Source: an uncultured Methanospirillum sp.
GTDB lineage: Archaea; Halobacteriota; Methanomicrobia; Methanomicrobiales; Methanospirillaceae
Assembly: GCF_963668475.1 (NCBI RefSeq)
Contig: NZ_OY764544.1
Location: 620,001-684,000, forward strand
Direction of reading: 5' to 3'
Length of the DNA: 64,000 nucleotides
Numbering within the stretch: position 1 is the stretch's first letter; each line of letters starts with the position of its first letter. Below the pieces are notes generated by a model, which worked only from the letters and a program-made list of their open reading frames with translations, was not told the DNA's origin and searched no databases. Position numbers and translations under genes: made by a program. Shown piece by piece: positions 1 to 8,278 of the stretch.

Positions 1-14
1 ACCACATCTGCCAT
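1..14 (-). CDS. rpl11: Ribosomal protein L11, 5' end only (cut by window edge)
   Basis: On the minus strand an ATG at 14-12 opens a frame that leaves the window after M-A-D-V-V. It is preceded at 26-19 by AGGGTGAT, an excellent match to the archaeal anti-Shine-Dalgarno sequence, with four bases between. The start M-A-[DE]-V-V is usual for archaeal L11, and spt5 is commonly followed by rpl11 in archaea. L11 forms part of the stalk base of the large ribosomal subunit, where translation factors dock. Five codons alone prove nothing; the call rests on the ribosome binding site and gene order. Bases 27-114 are its leader, A/T rich on the minus strand around 65-95, where a promoter could sit; read-through from spt5 is also possible. 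Confidence 0.7.
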
Positions 15-114
15 TGTTATCACCCTGATGGGGCATGGTATGCCCTTTTGGGTTCATTAAGGTCGAAGGATAAGAATAAAAATACTTTGCGAACTGTGGA
101 AAAAGAGTACGGGA

Positions 115-594
115 TTAATCATCCTCGCCACGGTCAATTATTCTGACGTGATCGCCTCTGACTGTGATCGGAATTGGAAGAACACTCTCGTACAGTTCAA
201 CAGTAATCTCCTCTTTTGAAGCGTCCACACGCTTTACAACCGCTTTTTCACCCTTGAACGGCCCGGCGATCAGTTCAACAATTGTCCCTTCATCAATACC
301 GCTTACTGCCGGTTTTGGTGTCAGATAGTGACCGACCTCTTCGAGAGAGGTTGCACCTGGCAGGACAATACGCGCACTTGGAACCTGTTCCATAAGTTCC
401 TGAACGCGCGCGAGAGGTTCTGTTGTCTCGACGAGGACATACCCTTTCAGCTCATCCGGGGCGATGACTGACATAACCTTGATCGTATTGCGGATGTCCC
501 GGACTGCCTTGTCAATGTTGTCTGCTACACTACGCTCAGCCCGGTTTGTCGTCTTGACCGCGTAGATTCGGGTGAGGCGAGGTTCAGTCTCCAT
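115..594 (-). CDS. spt5: Transcription elongation factor Spt5 (NusG family)
   Basis: A 159-residue protein with the two-domain layout of archaeal Spt5: an N-terminal NGN domain (about residues 8-90) and a C-terminal KOW domain (about 100-155, with the G-T-I-V-E-L-I-A-G-P-F-K-G-E core). Spt5 binds the clamp of RNA polymerase through NGN, usually with Spt4, and promotes processive elongation; the KOW domain can contact the ribosome and couple transcription to translation. The length is normal for archaea. Its stop-to-start spacing with secE upstream is only two bases, so it is the promoter-distal member of the dtdA-ftsZ-secE-spt5 operon and precedes rpl11. I see nothing abnormal in it. Confidence 0.96.
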   Translation of the reverse strand: METEPRLTRIYAVKTTNRAERSVADNIDKAVRDIRNTIKVMSVIAPDELKGYVLVETTEPLARVQELMEQVPSARIVLPGATSLEEVGHYLTPKPAVSGIDEGTIVELIAGPFKGEKAVVKRVDASKEEITVELYESVLPIPITVRGDHVRIIDRGEDD

Positions 595-596
595 GA

Positions 597-788
597 TCAG
601 TGCGGGAGGTATACAAAGAGCAGGTATACAATGAAACCTAACAGTCCGACAACCAGCACACCGGCTGCTGCCACGAGGGCGATCTTGGTATATTCATCGC
701 GCTTCGGGAAGCGTGCAAGTTTCAGAACCCGCCAGTATTTGCGAAAGAGTTCTTCATTCAGATTTAGATTTATCTTAGGGGTTTCCAT
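597..788 (-). CDS. secE: Preprotein translocase subunit SecE (Sec61 gamma)
   Basis: A 63-residue protein with a short amphipathic N-terminal stretch (N-L-N-E-E-L-F-R-K-Y-W-R-V-L-K-L-A-R-F-P) followed by a single C-terminal membrane helix (about residues 37-60). This is the architecture of archaeal SecE/Sec61 gamma, which clamps the two halves of the SecY channel in the cytoplasmic membrane. It lies six bases after ftsZ and two bases before spt5, the classic archaeal secE-spt5 pairing. Size and position leave little doubt despite the short sequence. Confidence 0.93.
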   Translation of the reverse strand: METPKINLNLNEELFRKYWRVLKLARFPKRDEYTKIALVAAAGVLVVGLLGFIVYLLFVYLPH

Positions 789-794
789 ATGATA

Positions 795-1895
795 TCACTT
801 CAGAAAGTCTATCTCAAAGTGTCTCTGAAATTTCGGGTTACTTTTCTCATTTCTCCCATATATTTGTGGCGACCGTACGCCGGTCAGGATCAGGAGAGTT
901 CTGATCGTACCCTGCATCGTGTTATCGATCTGGGCTCCCCAGATGATACGTGCATCAGGGTCAATCAGGTTGTATACCTCTTCTACAACCCCCTCTGCCT
1001 CTGCCATGGTCATGTCTGCACCGCCGGTGACGTTGACGAGGGCAGATGTCGCGCCCGATATATCGATATCCAGTAGGGGGGATCTGATGGCCTTGCGCAC
1101 AGAATCAGCAGCCTTGTCAGTGGTGTCACTCTCACCCATCCCGATCATGGCAACGCCCCCCTTCTCCATAACTGCCCGTATATCAGCAAAGTCGAGGTTC
1201 ACTAGACCGGGCACTGTGATCAGTTCGGTGATACCTTTGACTGCCCGCATCAACACTTCATCAGCAACCTTGAACGCTGCAGAGAGGGGAAGCTTGGGAA
1301 CAACCTCCATGAGACGGTCATTTGGAACAACAATCACGGTATCAGCAACCTCACGGAGTCGTTCAAGTCCGGCTTCTGCATTCTCTGATCTGATGGCGCC
1401 TTCTGCCGTGAAGGGAAGAGTGACGACTGCTATAGTCAGAGCACCCTCTTCATGAGCCGCCTTGGCAACCACCGGAGCACATCCGGTCCCGGTTCCCCCC
1501 CCGAGCCCGGCAGTTATGAAGACCATGTCAGCATCATCGACAGCCCGGTGAATCTCGTGTTCACTCTCAAGAGCAGCCTCCTCACCAACCTGAGGATATG
1601 ACCCTGCCCCAAGCCCCCGGGTCCGTTGCCTTCCGATGAGGATACGATGATCAGCACGGACAGTGGCAAGATGCATGGCATCGGTGTTCACTGCATACAG
1701 GGTGGTTCCAGGGATCCCCTCATCATGCATCCTGCTGATGGTGTTTGATCCCCCACCCCCGCAACCGATGACCGCTATCTTGGTCATCATGGACTTGAGA
1801 ACCGCATCCAGATCGCTGTTGTTCTGCGGCGGTTCACTCTCTGCCTTAGCCCTGTTTAATGCCTCTTCGACAATTGATCTCATCATGTGCCCCAT
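795..1895 (-). CDS. ftsZ: Cell division GTPase FtsZ
   Basis: A 366-residue tubulin-superfamily GTPase that polymerises at midcell to form the division ring. The glycine-rich nucleotide loop G-C-G-G-G-G-S-N lies near residue 44, the tubulin signature G-G-G-T-G-T-G near residue 134, and the catalytic T7 loop region N-L-D-F-A-D-I near residue 236. Adjacency to secE-spt5 matches the FtsZ1 type of Euryarchaeota. The frame opens at 1895, overlapping the end of dtdA by 13 bases; methionines at 1886 and 1883 are equally plausible starts because the N-terminal tail before the GTPase core is variable. There is no long C-terminal tail after the core. Confidence 0.96.
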   Translation of the reverse strand: MGHMMRSIVEEALNRAKAESEPPQNNSDLDAVLKSMMTKIAVIGCGGGGSNTISRMHDEGIPGTTLYAVNTDAMHLATVRADHRILIGRQRTRGLGAGSYPQVGEEAALESEHEIHRAVDDADMVFITAGLGGGTGTGCAPVVAKAAHEEGALTIAVVTLPFTAEGAIRSENAEAGLERLREVADTVIVVPNDRLMEVVPKLPLSAAFKVADEVLMRAVKGITELITVPGLVNLDFADIRAVMEKGGVAMIGMGESDTTDKAADSVRKAIRSPLLDIDISGATSALVNVTGGADMTMAEAEGVVEEVYNLIDPDARIIWGAQIDNTMQGTIRTLLILTGVRSPQIYGRNEKSNPKFQRHFEIDFLK

Positions 1896-3199
1896 CCCGG
1901 TATGCAGATCCTCTTTTCTGTCACCCTCATCACCATCGAAGAAGTTATCTCCCTGCCCTCATGCAGCACTGTCTCGCCGGCCATAAGTTTTCCAAACGCA
2001 GGTCCGGGAGAAATACCAATATTTGCTGCTTTTCCTGGATCAAACCTTTTTCTGGAGATGATCAGACAGTCCCCATCAAATCTGCAGGTACAGTTCTTAT
2101 GTAAGATTGATACGCAGAGATGTATTAATTCATTCGTAATCCAGGAGGCATTTTCCTGATTGGTAATGAATGTGGGGTAATAAGCAATGCCCTTCCCGGA
2201 CAGATGAACTACCGGAAGAGTCTCAAGGCCTGAAGATAACCCATCAGAATCGACTTTCGCTGCTTCCGCAATGAGCTCTGATGGGATTGTTACCGTTGTT
2301 AAAGAGTTCCCGTTGTTAATGCCATGAACTGTAACTGAGGAACCAGAGAGTATCTCTTCTGCCAGTTTCCTGATGCTGCAGTACTCATGAAACGAGAGGT
2401 TCCGCATGTTCTGCAGATCTGATTGCCCTACCACGATCATATCCCGCCTTGCAGCATACTCTTCGATTCTCCTGATATCATCACGAGATACGGATTTTTT
2501 ATCGATGTAGACGGCATCTGCACAGGTTCCGGAAATAATGGCATCGAACATAGCCTGATCAAGATGAACCAGATCCCGGGTCGGCATGATATGACCAAAA
2601 CCACCCTTCGTGGTGAGTGTGATCTCGGTCTGTCGCTGTGCATAGTGGGTCCCACCAAACCCTGCAAGGTTAACGACTTCTTGAAGATCTGCACCGATCA
2701 CCGTACGGGCGACCGCAGCAGCAGCATTACGATCCTGCCACTCATGCTCCGTACTCCCAACCTCGACAAAACAGGATGGAACGGGCAGGTTTGTCGGACC
2801 ATGATGAGTCGCCTCATAGGTTACTTCGTATCCCTCAGGAACTTCCCTGGCCAGGCGGTTCATGATCGCATGCATCATAGCGGTTGCAGCAGGAGTGAGC
2901 GTTCCCGGGCTGCCACCGAATACAGCTTCTCCATAGTTACCGGTGACATGGACTGTGAGCACCGATCGCGGCTCTTTACTTGCGTGGCGGGAGAGAAAGA
3001 TGATAATATCTGCATCGGTGGAGAACGATGGTCCATCCAGATATATCAGTCGTTCATCAAACTGTCTGTGCTGGTACCTTCCCTGAAACTGGGGATTCCC
3101 GGCAAGCAGCCGCCAGACCTCCTCGTGAATCAGACTTCCTGCCTGATCGGCAAGAGAACTTACAAGTAGAATCTGATATTGTTTTTTCCCGTTCTTCAT
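1883..3199 (-). CDS. dtdA: D-aminoacyl-tRNA deacylase, archaeal/plant type
   Basis: A 438-residue protein matching the archaeal DtdA (DTD2) family, which hydrolyses D-amino acids mischarged on tRNA and so protects translation. Hallmarks are F-L-S-R-H-A-S near residue 70, L-T-V-H-V-T-G-N-Y near 81, and a T-H-H-G-P-T motif near 131 that belongs to the active-site region. The deacylase core ends near residue 260; the remaining C-terminal part is an extension of the kind found in longer methanogen members, and I assign it no function. It is first in the minus-strand operon and its 3' end overlaps ftsZ. A 248-codon frame on the opposite strand is a shadow of this gene. Confidence 0.9.
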   Translation of the reverse strand: MKNGKKQYQILLVSSLADQAGSLIHEEVWRLLAGNPQFQGRYQHRQFDERLIYLDGPSFSTDADIIIFLSRHASKEPRSVLTVHVTGNYGEAVFGGSPGTLTPAATAMMHAIMNRLAREVPEGYEVTYEATHHGPTNLPVPSCFVEVGSTEHEWQDRNAAAAVARTVIGADLQEVVNLAGFGGTHYAQRQTEITLTTKGGFGHIMPTRDLVHLDQAMFDAIISGTCADAVYIDKKSVSRDDIRRIEEYAARRDMIVVGQSDLQNMRNLSFHEYCSIRKLAEEILSGSSVTVHGINNGNSLTTVTIPSELIAEAAKVDSDGLSSGLETLPVVHLSGKGIAYYPTFITNQENASWITNELIHLCVSILHKNCTCRFDGDCLIISRKRFDPGKAANIGISPGPAFGKLMAGETVLHEGREITSSMVMRVTEKRICIPGWGT

Positions 3200-3265
3200 C
3201 AGCGTATCAATCCTGGGATAGGGAGATCCACAATTTTCTTCACGCTATGTACGCAGTATATACAC

Positions 3266-3439
3266 ATGAACACTGAGGAGATCAGATCCATTCTGGAGAA
3301 AGAAGGTATAACAAAAGAACTCCCCTGTGGCAGGGCATTTGAGATCTCTGAGAAGTACGGTGTCTCAAAATCTGACATTGCAAAATTCTGCAACGAGCAG
3401 AATATTAAGATCCGCGCCTGCCAGCTCGGCTGTTTCTGA
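3266..3439 (+). CDS. Small conserved protein ending in C-Q-L-G-C-F
   Basis: A 57-residue soluble protein. I start it at the ATG at 3266; the longer open frame back to 3179 runs antisense through the dtdA promoter region. The protein has a helix-turn-helix-like middle (E-K-Y-G-V-S-K-S-D-I-A-K-F-C) preceded by L-P-C-G-R-A-F-E-I and ends A-C-Q-L-G-C-F, with four cysteines in 57 residues. Small proteins with an L-P-C-x-x-A-F core and a C-Q-L-G-x-F terminus occur in methanogens and some anaerobic bacteria, without a known role as far as I recall. The paired cysteines could bind metal. It is transcribed divergently from dtdA. Confidence 0.75.
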   Translation: MNTEEIRSILEKEGITKELPCGRAFEISEKYGVSKSDIAKFCNEQNIKIRACQLGCF

Positions 3440-3458
3440 TTGAAGAATTTATCAGAAC

Positions 3459-3475
3459 AGGGGCTGTCAGCCCCT
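3459..3475 (+). terminator. Perfect hairpin after the small C-Q-L-G-C-F gene
   Basis: AGGGGCT and AGCCCCT (3459-3465 and 3469-3475) form a perfect 7-bp stem with a three-base loop, 20 bases after the stop at 3439. There is no T-run directly after it, so it may stabilise the 3' end of the mRNA rather than end transcription; archaeal termination mainly depends on T-tracts. Confidence 0.4.
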
Positions 3476-3632
3476 CATCTATGATTACAGGCAAAGATGT
3501 CGGACTCAGTATCAGACATACCAACCATATCGCTGATGATGAGTCAGTACTTTGATGTATACAGGATATATTAGGAGGATAAGGGGTCCGGGATTATCAG
3601 GCATGTGACAACCGACCGGCCATATCAAATAA

Positions 3633-4454
3633 TTATTTCCAGGTTACCTTCACAGTATTGCGCTTTGGTACTCTTCTGAACCTGTACTTTGGATATCCCA
3701 CCATCATAGCATAATGCGGGACATGCCCGTCCGGGATACCGATGCTCTTCCTGATCTCGGTAGATGACCTGAGAGCTCCCTGTACAATTCCAGCCCAGCA
3801 TGTGCCAAGTCCGAATGTTGGTGCGATGAGATCAAGGTGTGTCATAGCGATCATGGCATCAACGAATCCGATGGGATTTTCTGCCGGGCTGTGTGCGATA
3901 ACCACGTGCGGGGCACTATGACAAATTTTGTCAAGCCCATGTTCATACGCACTGACAAAGATAGGCAGGATCGGTGCGAGAACTTCTTCCGGATGTGTAC
4001 TGATAATCTCGCGGGCCCACTCGATCACTTTTGCAACCAATGTTGCAACTTCATCAGGATCATATATGACCAGCCACTGTACAGACTGACCATTCATCCC
4101 GGTCGGAGCATACCTGATGATATCAAATATCTGTTCAAATGTCTCTTTTGGGACCAGGTCCTTCCGGTAATCGCGGATTGATCTACGGGTTGTGATGAGC
4201 CGTGCCATCTCTCCGGAGGTCGGGATCCGATCACCGGAGAAATCAGGAACCGGCCCTGCATTTTCATACGACACCGTGATCGCCCCTTCAGGGCAGATTG
4301 CCTCACACAGACCACATCTGCCGCAGAACTCTTCAGTTCCTGGTTTAACTAGTATCTTTCCGTCTGACCCGATGTCGAGGATACCGTAGGCACATACGCC
4401 GGCACAGATAGCACATCCGGAGCAGGATTCAGAATTAATCAGAATATTTGTCAT
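3633..4454 (-). CDS. Nitroreductase with N-terminal 2x[4Fe-4S] ferredoxin domain
   Basis: A 273-residue fusion. Residues 1-65 carry two [4Fe-4S] motifs (C-S-G-C-A-I-C-A-G-V-C and C-G-R-C-G-L-C-E-A-I-C-P). Residues 85-273 are a nitroreductase-family FMN domain, with T-T-R-R-S-I-R-D-Y-R near the start and a late G-L-G-T-C-W-A-G segment. The layout suggests electrons pass from reduced ferredoxin or another donor through the clusters to FMN; the final acceptor is unknown. It is the last gene of a three-gene minus-strand operon with an iron-sulfur flavoprotein and a tautomerase, opposite an HxlR regulator, so a role in detoxifying or sensing electrophiles or quinone-like compounds is reasonable inference only. 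Confidence 0.9.
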   Translation of the reverse strand: MTNILINSESCSGCAICAGVCAYGILDIGSDGKILVKPGTEEFCGRCGLCEAICPEGAITVSYENAGPVPDFSGDRIPTSGEMARLITTRRSIRDYRKDLVPKETFEQIFDIIRYAPTGMNGQSVQWLVIYDPDEVATLVAKVIEWAREIISTHPEEVLAPILPIFVSAYEHGLDKICHSAPHVVIAHSPAENPIGFVDAMIAMTHLDLIAPTFGLGTCWAGIVQGALRSSTEIRKSIGIPDGHVPHYAMMVGYPKYRFRRVPKRNTVKVTWK

Positions 4455-4480
4455 GTTTATCTTTCAAAAATTTAACCAGT

Positions 4481-5047
4481 TCAGGGGATCAGATCGATAC
4501 CTGCCTGCCAGGCCTGTCTCATGAGTTCAGGATACTCGGTAGCCATCGGCTTATTACCGGTATCCAGGTCGACGCCGATAACCCGGTTTTTTGTTGAGAA
4601 ACCGATCAGACCGAGGGCAAATTCAAAGGCATTCATGGCACCGGTAAAGTAGGAGGCATCAGGCTGGTTCTGTGTATAGATACAGGTGAGCGGGATCTTC
4701 CGTGGCAGAAGGCTGCCAAGATCCATTGTCAGGTACGGGAAGAGACGATCGAGCCAGAGTTTGGTTTGAGCAGTAACACCACCGAAGTAGATCGGTGTTG
4801 CCACGATGGCACCGTCAGCACCATTGATGAGCTTGTAGATCCGCTGCATATCATCCTGGAGTGGGCATTCATTGGTAACCTCCTGTTTGCAGGCATAACA
4901 GGCCTGGCACCCGGCGATAGAGAGATCATTAAGCATGATAACTTCGGTTGATATTCCCTTGCTGTAGAGTGCTTTCTCTGCCTCCTGTGCAAGAATGAGG
5001 GTGTTCCCCTTACGAGGGCTCCCGATAAAAATGGGGACAGAAACCAT
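4481..5047 (-). CDS. Iron-sulfur flavoprotein (flavodoxin-fold FMN reductase)
   Basis: A 188-residue flavodoxin-like protein counted from the ATG at 5047, which gives the expected M-V-S-V-P-I-F-I-G-S-P-R-K-G-N-T phosphate loop for FMN; the upstream extension to 5092 would overlap the preceding gene. A compact cluster motif C-x2-C-x2-C-x7-C (C-Q-A-C-Y-A-C-K-...-C-P) near residues 46-60 is the signature of iron-sulfur flavoproteins of methanogens, which carry one [4Fe-4S] cluster and FMN and transfer electrons from ferredoxin. P-I-Y-F-G-G-V-T-A-Q is the usual second FMN contact. It starts one base after the tautomerase stop, so the genes are co-transcribed. Confidence 0.88.
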   Translation of the reverse strand: MVSVPIFIGSPRKGNTLILAQEAEKALYSKGISTEVIMLNDLSIAGCQACYACKQEVTNECPLQDDMQRIYKLINGADGAIVATPIYFGGVTAQTKLWLDRLFPYLTMDLGSLLPRKIPLTCIYTQNQPDASYFTGAMNAFEFALGLIGFSTKNRVIGVDLDTGNKPMATEYPELMRQAWQAGIDLIP

Positions 5048-5048
5048 T

Positions 5049-5234
5049 TTATCGCCGTTTTGAGAGGGGAGTCCCTCCCACACCGATAGCATCGGCCGGG
5101 TATTCTTTCACCATTACGACAAAACTCTCTTCATGTATCTTTGTGATCGCTGCAGCTGTTTCAGTGAGCGATCTGATCAGTTCTTCTTTCAGTTCGGTTG
5201 TAAGTGGTGCAATTTCGACCGAGATCACTGGCAT
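5049..5234 (-). CDS. 4-oxalocrotonate tautomerase-family protein
   Basis: A 61-residue protein of typical length for this family, beginning M-P-V-I-S-V-E-I so that Pro2 would become the N-terminal catalytic proline after methionine removal. Basic residues near the C-terminus (L-S-K-R-R) fit the substrate-binding arginines. Family members form hexamers and tautomerise enols or dehalogenate small acids; the natural substrate here is unknown. It is the first gene of the minus-strand redox operon and lies opposite hxlR, so an operon promoter and regulator site are expected in 5235-5406. Confidence 0.85.
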   Translation of the reverse strand: MPVISVEIAPLTTELKEELIRSLTETAAAITKIHEESFVVMVKEYPADAIGVGGTPLSKRR

Positions 5235-5333
5235 GGCGTCACCTCAGTACAGAATGAGATACTATTCCCGACAGCCTTGGAAGATAGCATTCTCTTACAT
5301 TTGTCTGAAACGCTGTTTCTTGTCATAGAATTC

Positions 5334-5398
5334 AACTATACAATATGTAGTGACTATATTAATACACTGCAGATACGATACGTATAGTTAGTATCAAT
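5334..5398. promoter_or_regulatory. Divergent control region with candidate HxlR operators
   Basis: Between the redox operon and hxlR lie several A/T dyads. Bases 5336-5352 form an imperfect palindrome with perfect ACTA/TAGT ends (12 of 17 positions symmetric); 5378-5385 is the perfect palindrome ATACGTAT; AACTATA (5334-5340) and TATAGTT (5383-5389) are an inverted pair. TATATTAAT at 5355-5363 is a plausible TATA element for hxlR. HxlR proteins bind such A/T-rich dyads as dimers and often control a divergent neighbour; binding here is inference. Confidence 0.45.
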
Positions 5399-5406
5399 CA
5401 AATGCT

Positions 5407-5814
5407 ATGAATCAGAAAGAAAATGAGTACCACTGCCCTGTTGAAGCTGCCCTTGTGGTAATTGGTGGAAAATGGAAGGCACTTATCATTTGGCAACTTA
5501 AATCAGGAACGTTACGTTTTACAGAGATTATGGAGCGTCTCCCTATGGTCACCCCAAGAATGATGACCAAGCAGCTTCGGGAACTTGAAGAGGATGCTGT
5601 GATCACCAGGACCATATATCCTGAAGTCCCTCCACGCGTTGAATATGCCCTGACTCCTCTTGGGAGTTCAGTGGTGCCAGTCCTTGAATCACTCTGTGCC
5701 TGGGGTGCAGAATATCTTACCAGCCACGGGTGCCCAATCCCGAAGAAGAACTGCAAAAGTCAGGTACGTGTGGACGAACCTGAAGAGCAGGATCCAGTTC
5801 AGGACGACCCCTGA
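5407..5814 (+). CDS. HxlR-family transcriptional regulator
   Basis: A 135-residue winged helix-turn-helix protein. The HxlR hallmarks are present: C-P-V-E-A-A-L-V-V-I-G-G-K-W-K near the start with the conserved cysteine, then L-R-F-T-E-I-M-E-R-L-P-M-V-T-P-R-M-M, the recognition helix followed by L-R-E-L-E-E-D, and a wing ending in P-R-V-E-Y-A-L-T-P-L-G. HxlR members often sense reactive aldehydes, quinones or oxidants through the N-terminal cysteine. The divergent position opposite a tautomerase/flavoprotein/nitroreductase operon makes that operon the likely target. The 3' end overlaps the convergent QueG-like gene by 16 bases. Confidence 0.9.
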   Translation: MNQKENEYHCPVEAALVVIGGKWKALIIWQLKSGTLRFTEIMERLPMVTPRMMTKQLRELEEDAVITRTIYPEVPPRVEYALTPLGSSVVPVLESLCAWGAEYLTSHGCPIPKKNCKSQVRVDEPEEQDPVQDDP

Positions 5815-6521
5815 ACATACCGTCGTGTATAAGGACAGGCCGCAATGCAGATCCCACATACCTGGGCACTCACGAGGCTGGTCGTTTGTGCCTCTTCACA
5901 ATGAAGAAAACAGGCGTCTGCATCCCAGAACTGATCACGGTGAAGAACAGGTTCCCAGTTTTTGCCTGAGGGGGCTTTTACAGGACATGAATCCACACAG
6001 ATGGTGCAGTCTCCACAGTACGAGTGAACAACCGGCTTACCGGTAGTGAGCGGGGCATTTGTGCATACGGTAGTAAGCCTGATCGCTGAACCATATGTGC
6101 GGGTGACGAGGAGTGCACACTTCCCAATCCACCCGATGCCAGAACGTGTAGCAGCAGTCTTGTGTGGAAATTCAGCATGCAGATGATTCCGTTCAACCAG
6201 CGGGAGCGTGGGATCAATTGGAACAGCACGGTATCCCTGATCACGAAGATACAGGACACAGACCTCTGAAATCTGTGAGAGTTCCTGATTCACCCGGGTA
6301 TATTCGAGAATATACTCATCAGTCGGACCACACCTGATCTCACGGACAACAACCGGGTTGAGTTGATATCCGATAGACACAGCAACAGGCAGATCAGGAA
6401 ACGGGTACCCGGCAACTCCATCAAGAACTGCTGCACCGGTCGTTACAGCCCCTTTACCTTTGAGAAGAGCAAACAGTCGGGAGGTCAGCAGATCAGGCAG
6501 TTCACCTGCATTATTTCCCAT
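5799..6521 (-). CDS. QueG-like iron-sulfur protein (two [4Fe-4S] clusters)
   Basis: A protein of about 240 residues resembling the C-terminal two thirds of epoxyqueuosine reductase. The central K-T-A-A-T-R-S-G-I-G-W-I-G-K motif is the family marker, followed by two [4Fe-4S] motifs (C-G-D-C-T-I-C-V-D-S-C-P and C-x3-C ... C-G-I-C-I-A-A-C-P-Y). It is shorter than bacterial QueG, lacks the HEAT-like C-terminal part, and archaea generally make archaeosine rather than queuosine, so the true substrate is likely different. I place the start at the methionine at 6521 (M-G-N-N-A-G); the frame extends seven codons further to 6542. It is transcribed after the TPR gene with at most 22 bases between. Confidence 0.82.
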   Translation of the reverse strand: MGNNAGELPDLLTSRLFALLKGKGAVTTGAAVLDGVAGYPFPDLPVAVSIGYQLNPVVVREIRCGPTDEYILEYTRVNQELSQISEVCVLYLRDQGYRAVPIDPTLPLVERNHLHAEFPHKTAATRSGIGWIGKCALLVTRTYGSAIRLTTVCTNAPLTTGKPVVHSYCGDCTICVDSCPVKAPSGKNWEPVLHRDQFWDADACFLHCEEAQTTSLVSAQVCGICIAACPYTRRYVQGSS

Positions 6522-6543
6522 TCTCATACAATACCATCTCAAC

Positions 6544-8160
6544 TTACTCAGGAGTCATCTCAGAGAGATCTCTGGCCTTCTGCTCTGACTCAGCTGCTTC
6601 CTTCTCTCTGCCAAGAGCACGAAGGATAACAGCTTTCTGATCAAATGCCCGGGGATCATCTCCAGACCGCCTGATAGCCTCATCGATCTCCATGAGTGCG
6701 GCATCATACTGTTTCCAGTCTAGATGAATCCGGGATTTCATGATCCAGGCCGCTGAGTGCTCAGGATAATGTGAACAGACCAGATCAAAATATTTTAGCG
6801 CTTCGTCATGGCGGGAGAGCTGATAGAGGGCAATACCCTTGTTCATAAGGGTTATCCCGTCACTCGGGTTAATCCAGAGAGCACGGTCAAGGTACTGGAG
6901 CCCTTCCTCAAACCTTCCGAGATCCAGAAGACATCGCCCTTTCTGGATGAGATATGTCATGTTATCAGGCTGGGCCTGTAGCGCAATATCAAAATTTATC
7001 AGTGCATTCTCTAGCAGATCACGTGACTGGCTCTTATCATAGAGGGAAAGCAATGCGATTCCCTTGTTATACGATGCCTCTTCATCGGTCTGGTTGAGTA
7101 AGAGGAGGTGATCAAACACATGTAGTGCTTTTTCATACTGCTGCTGCTTCAGATGACTCATCCCCGCAGTTCGCAGCGATGTTATCACCAGGTCCATCTC
7201 GCCGGACTGTTCCAGAAATTCAGCCTTCTTCTCCATCGCGTCACCGAAGAACCGGTCTTGCACTGGTACCTGTTCGTATACCTGTAGTGCAAGGGTATCA
7301 CGACCTGCCGCCTCCAGAGTGGCTCCCTTCTTCATCAGGATAAGGCCAAGTCTCATCGGTTCATCGGCCGAGTAAGCATACGAACGGTCATATGCGGTTA
7401 TGGCCTCGTCGTACCTGCCGAGACTCTCCAGGATCCCGGCCTTGTTAAACCACATAGCAGCCTGGTCAGGCTTTATCGCGAGGGCACGGTCACAGGCTTC
7501 AAGAGCATCAGTCAGATCTTCATGGTTATCGCTCCCGGTTGCAATGAGGACAGAGACCTTCAGCTGCCAGGCATCGTAAAAAGCAGGGTTGACAGCAATC
7601 GCCTTGTCAACGTAGGATAAAGCCTCCTGCATCAGGTCAGGCATCTCATGATATGAGGCCTGACCAAAGAGCGAAAGTGCCCGGTTCAGGAACTCCTCTG
7701 CCTGATCGCCTGTGGGAGAAGAAGTTGACGATTCCGGAGCGGAGTGAGAATAGAGAGGTGGAGAAGCATCTACAAAAACCAGAGGGCCTACAGGTTTTTC
7801 AACGATTTTACGTGCTTTTTCAATTATGGCTTCTGGAGAAAATCTATCTTCAGGAACGGCTGTTGCAGTTGCTATAGGCTTTTCTTCCGCAAGAGGAGTA
7901 ATCCTGACCCCGCCGAATCGTTTCGCCTTAGCCCGGTCAAGGTTCTTCAGATAGGTCTGGTTTGCAGAATCAAGAAGAAGTGCATTTTCAAAGCAGACAA
8001 TGGCCTGGTCGATATCTCCGGTTCTGGACAGGGCCACGCCAAGGGCATTCCAGGCTTTATGGTTGGTATGCTCCGCACTAGCTACTGCATGCAGTTTTTC
8101 AACTGACTCAGCAAACCTCCCCTCTTTAAATAACCTGATCCCGTCCTGGAATGCATTCAT
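6544..8160 (-). CDS. Tetratricopeptide repeat protein
   Basis: A 538-residue protein built of around ten TPR motifs. Repeats are clear at the N-terminus (A-W-N-A-L-G-V-A-L-S-R-T-G-D-I-D-Q-A) and in a long block from about residue 150 to the end (for example A-M-W-F-N-K-A-G-I-L-E-S-L-G-R-Y-D-E-A and L-M-N-K-G-I-A-L-Y-Q-L-S-R-H-D-E-A). Residues 85-150 are a non-repeat linker. There is no signal peptide or membrane segment, so it should be a cytoplasmic scaffold for protein-protein contacts. The partner cannot be named. It sits directly upstream of the QueG-like gene and may share its transcript. Confidence 0.9.
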   Translation of the reverse strand: MNAFQDGIRLFKEGRFAESVEKLHAVASAEHTNHKAWNALGVALSRTGDIDQAIVCFENALLLDSANQTYLKNLDRAKAKRFGGVRITPLAEEKPIATATAVPEDRFSPEAIIEKARKIVEKPVGPLVFVDASPPLYSHSAPESSTSSPTGDQAEEFLNRALSLFGQASYHEMPDLMQEALSYVDKAIAVNPAFYDAWQLKVSVLIATGSDNHEDLTDALEACDRALAIKPDQAAMWFNKAGILESLGRYDEAITAYDRSYAYSADEPMRLGLILMKKGATLEAAGRDTLALQVYEQVPVQDRFFGDAMEKKAEFLEQSGEMDLVITSLRTAGMSHLKQQQYEKALHVFDHLLLLNQTDEEASYNKGIALLSLYDKSQSRDLLENALINFDIALQAQPDNMTYLIQKGRCLLDLGRFEEGLQYLDRALWINPSDGITLMNKGIALYQLSRHDEALKYFDLVCSHYPEHSAAWIMKSRIHLDWKQYDAALMEIDEAIRRSGDDPRAFDQKAVILRALGREKEAAESEQKARDLSEMTPE

Positions 8161-8278
8161 TTCAGTTCAGCTGTATATGTTGATTAGGTTCATTATTGAT
8201 TATCATATCGCTGATACGATCCTGTTCGGCTTCAGGGTTCTGAATTCCCACTAATTATAATATCTCGGACTTCCTGAA

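Noticed and set aside
2423..3169. 248-codon open frame on the plus strand
   Set aside because: Antisense to dtdA, which has clear family motifs; low-complexity composition and no ribosome binding site.
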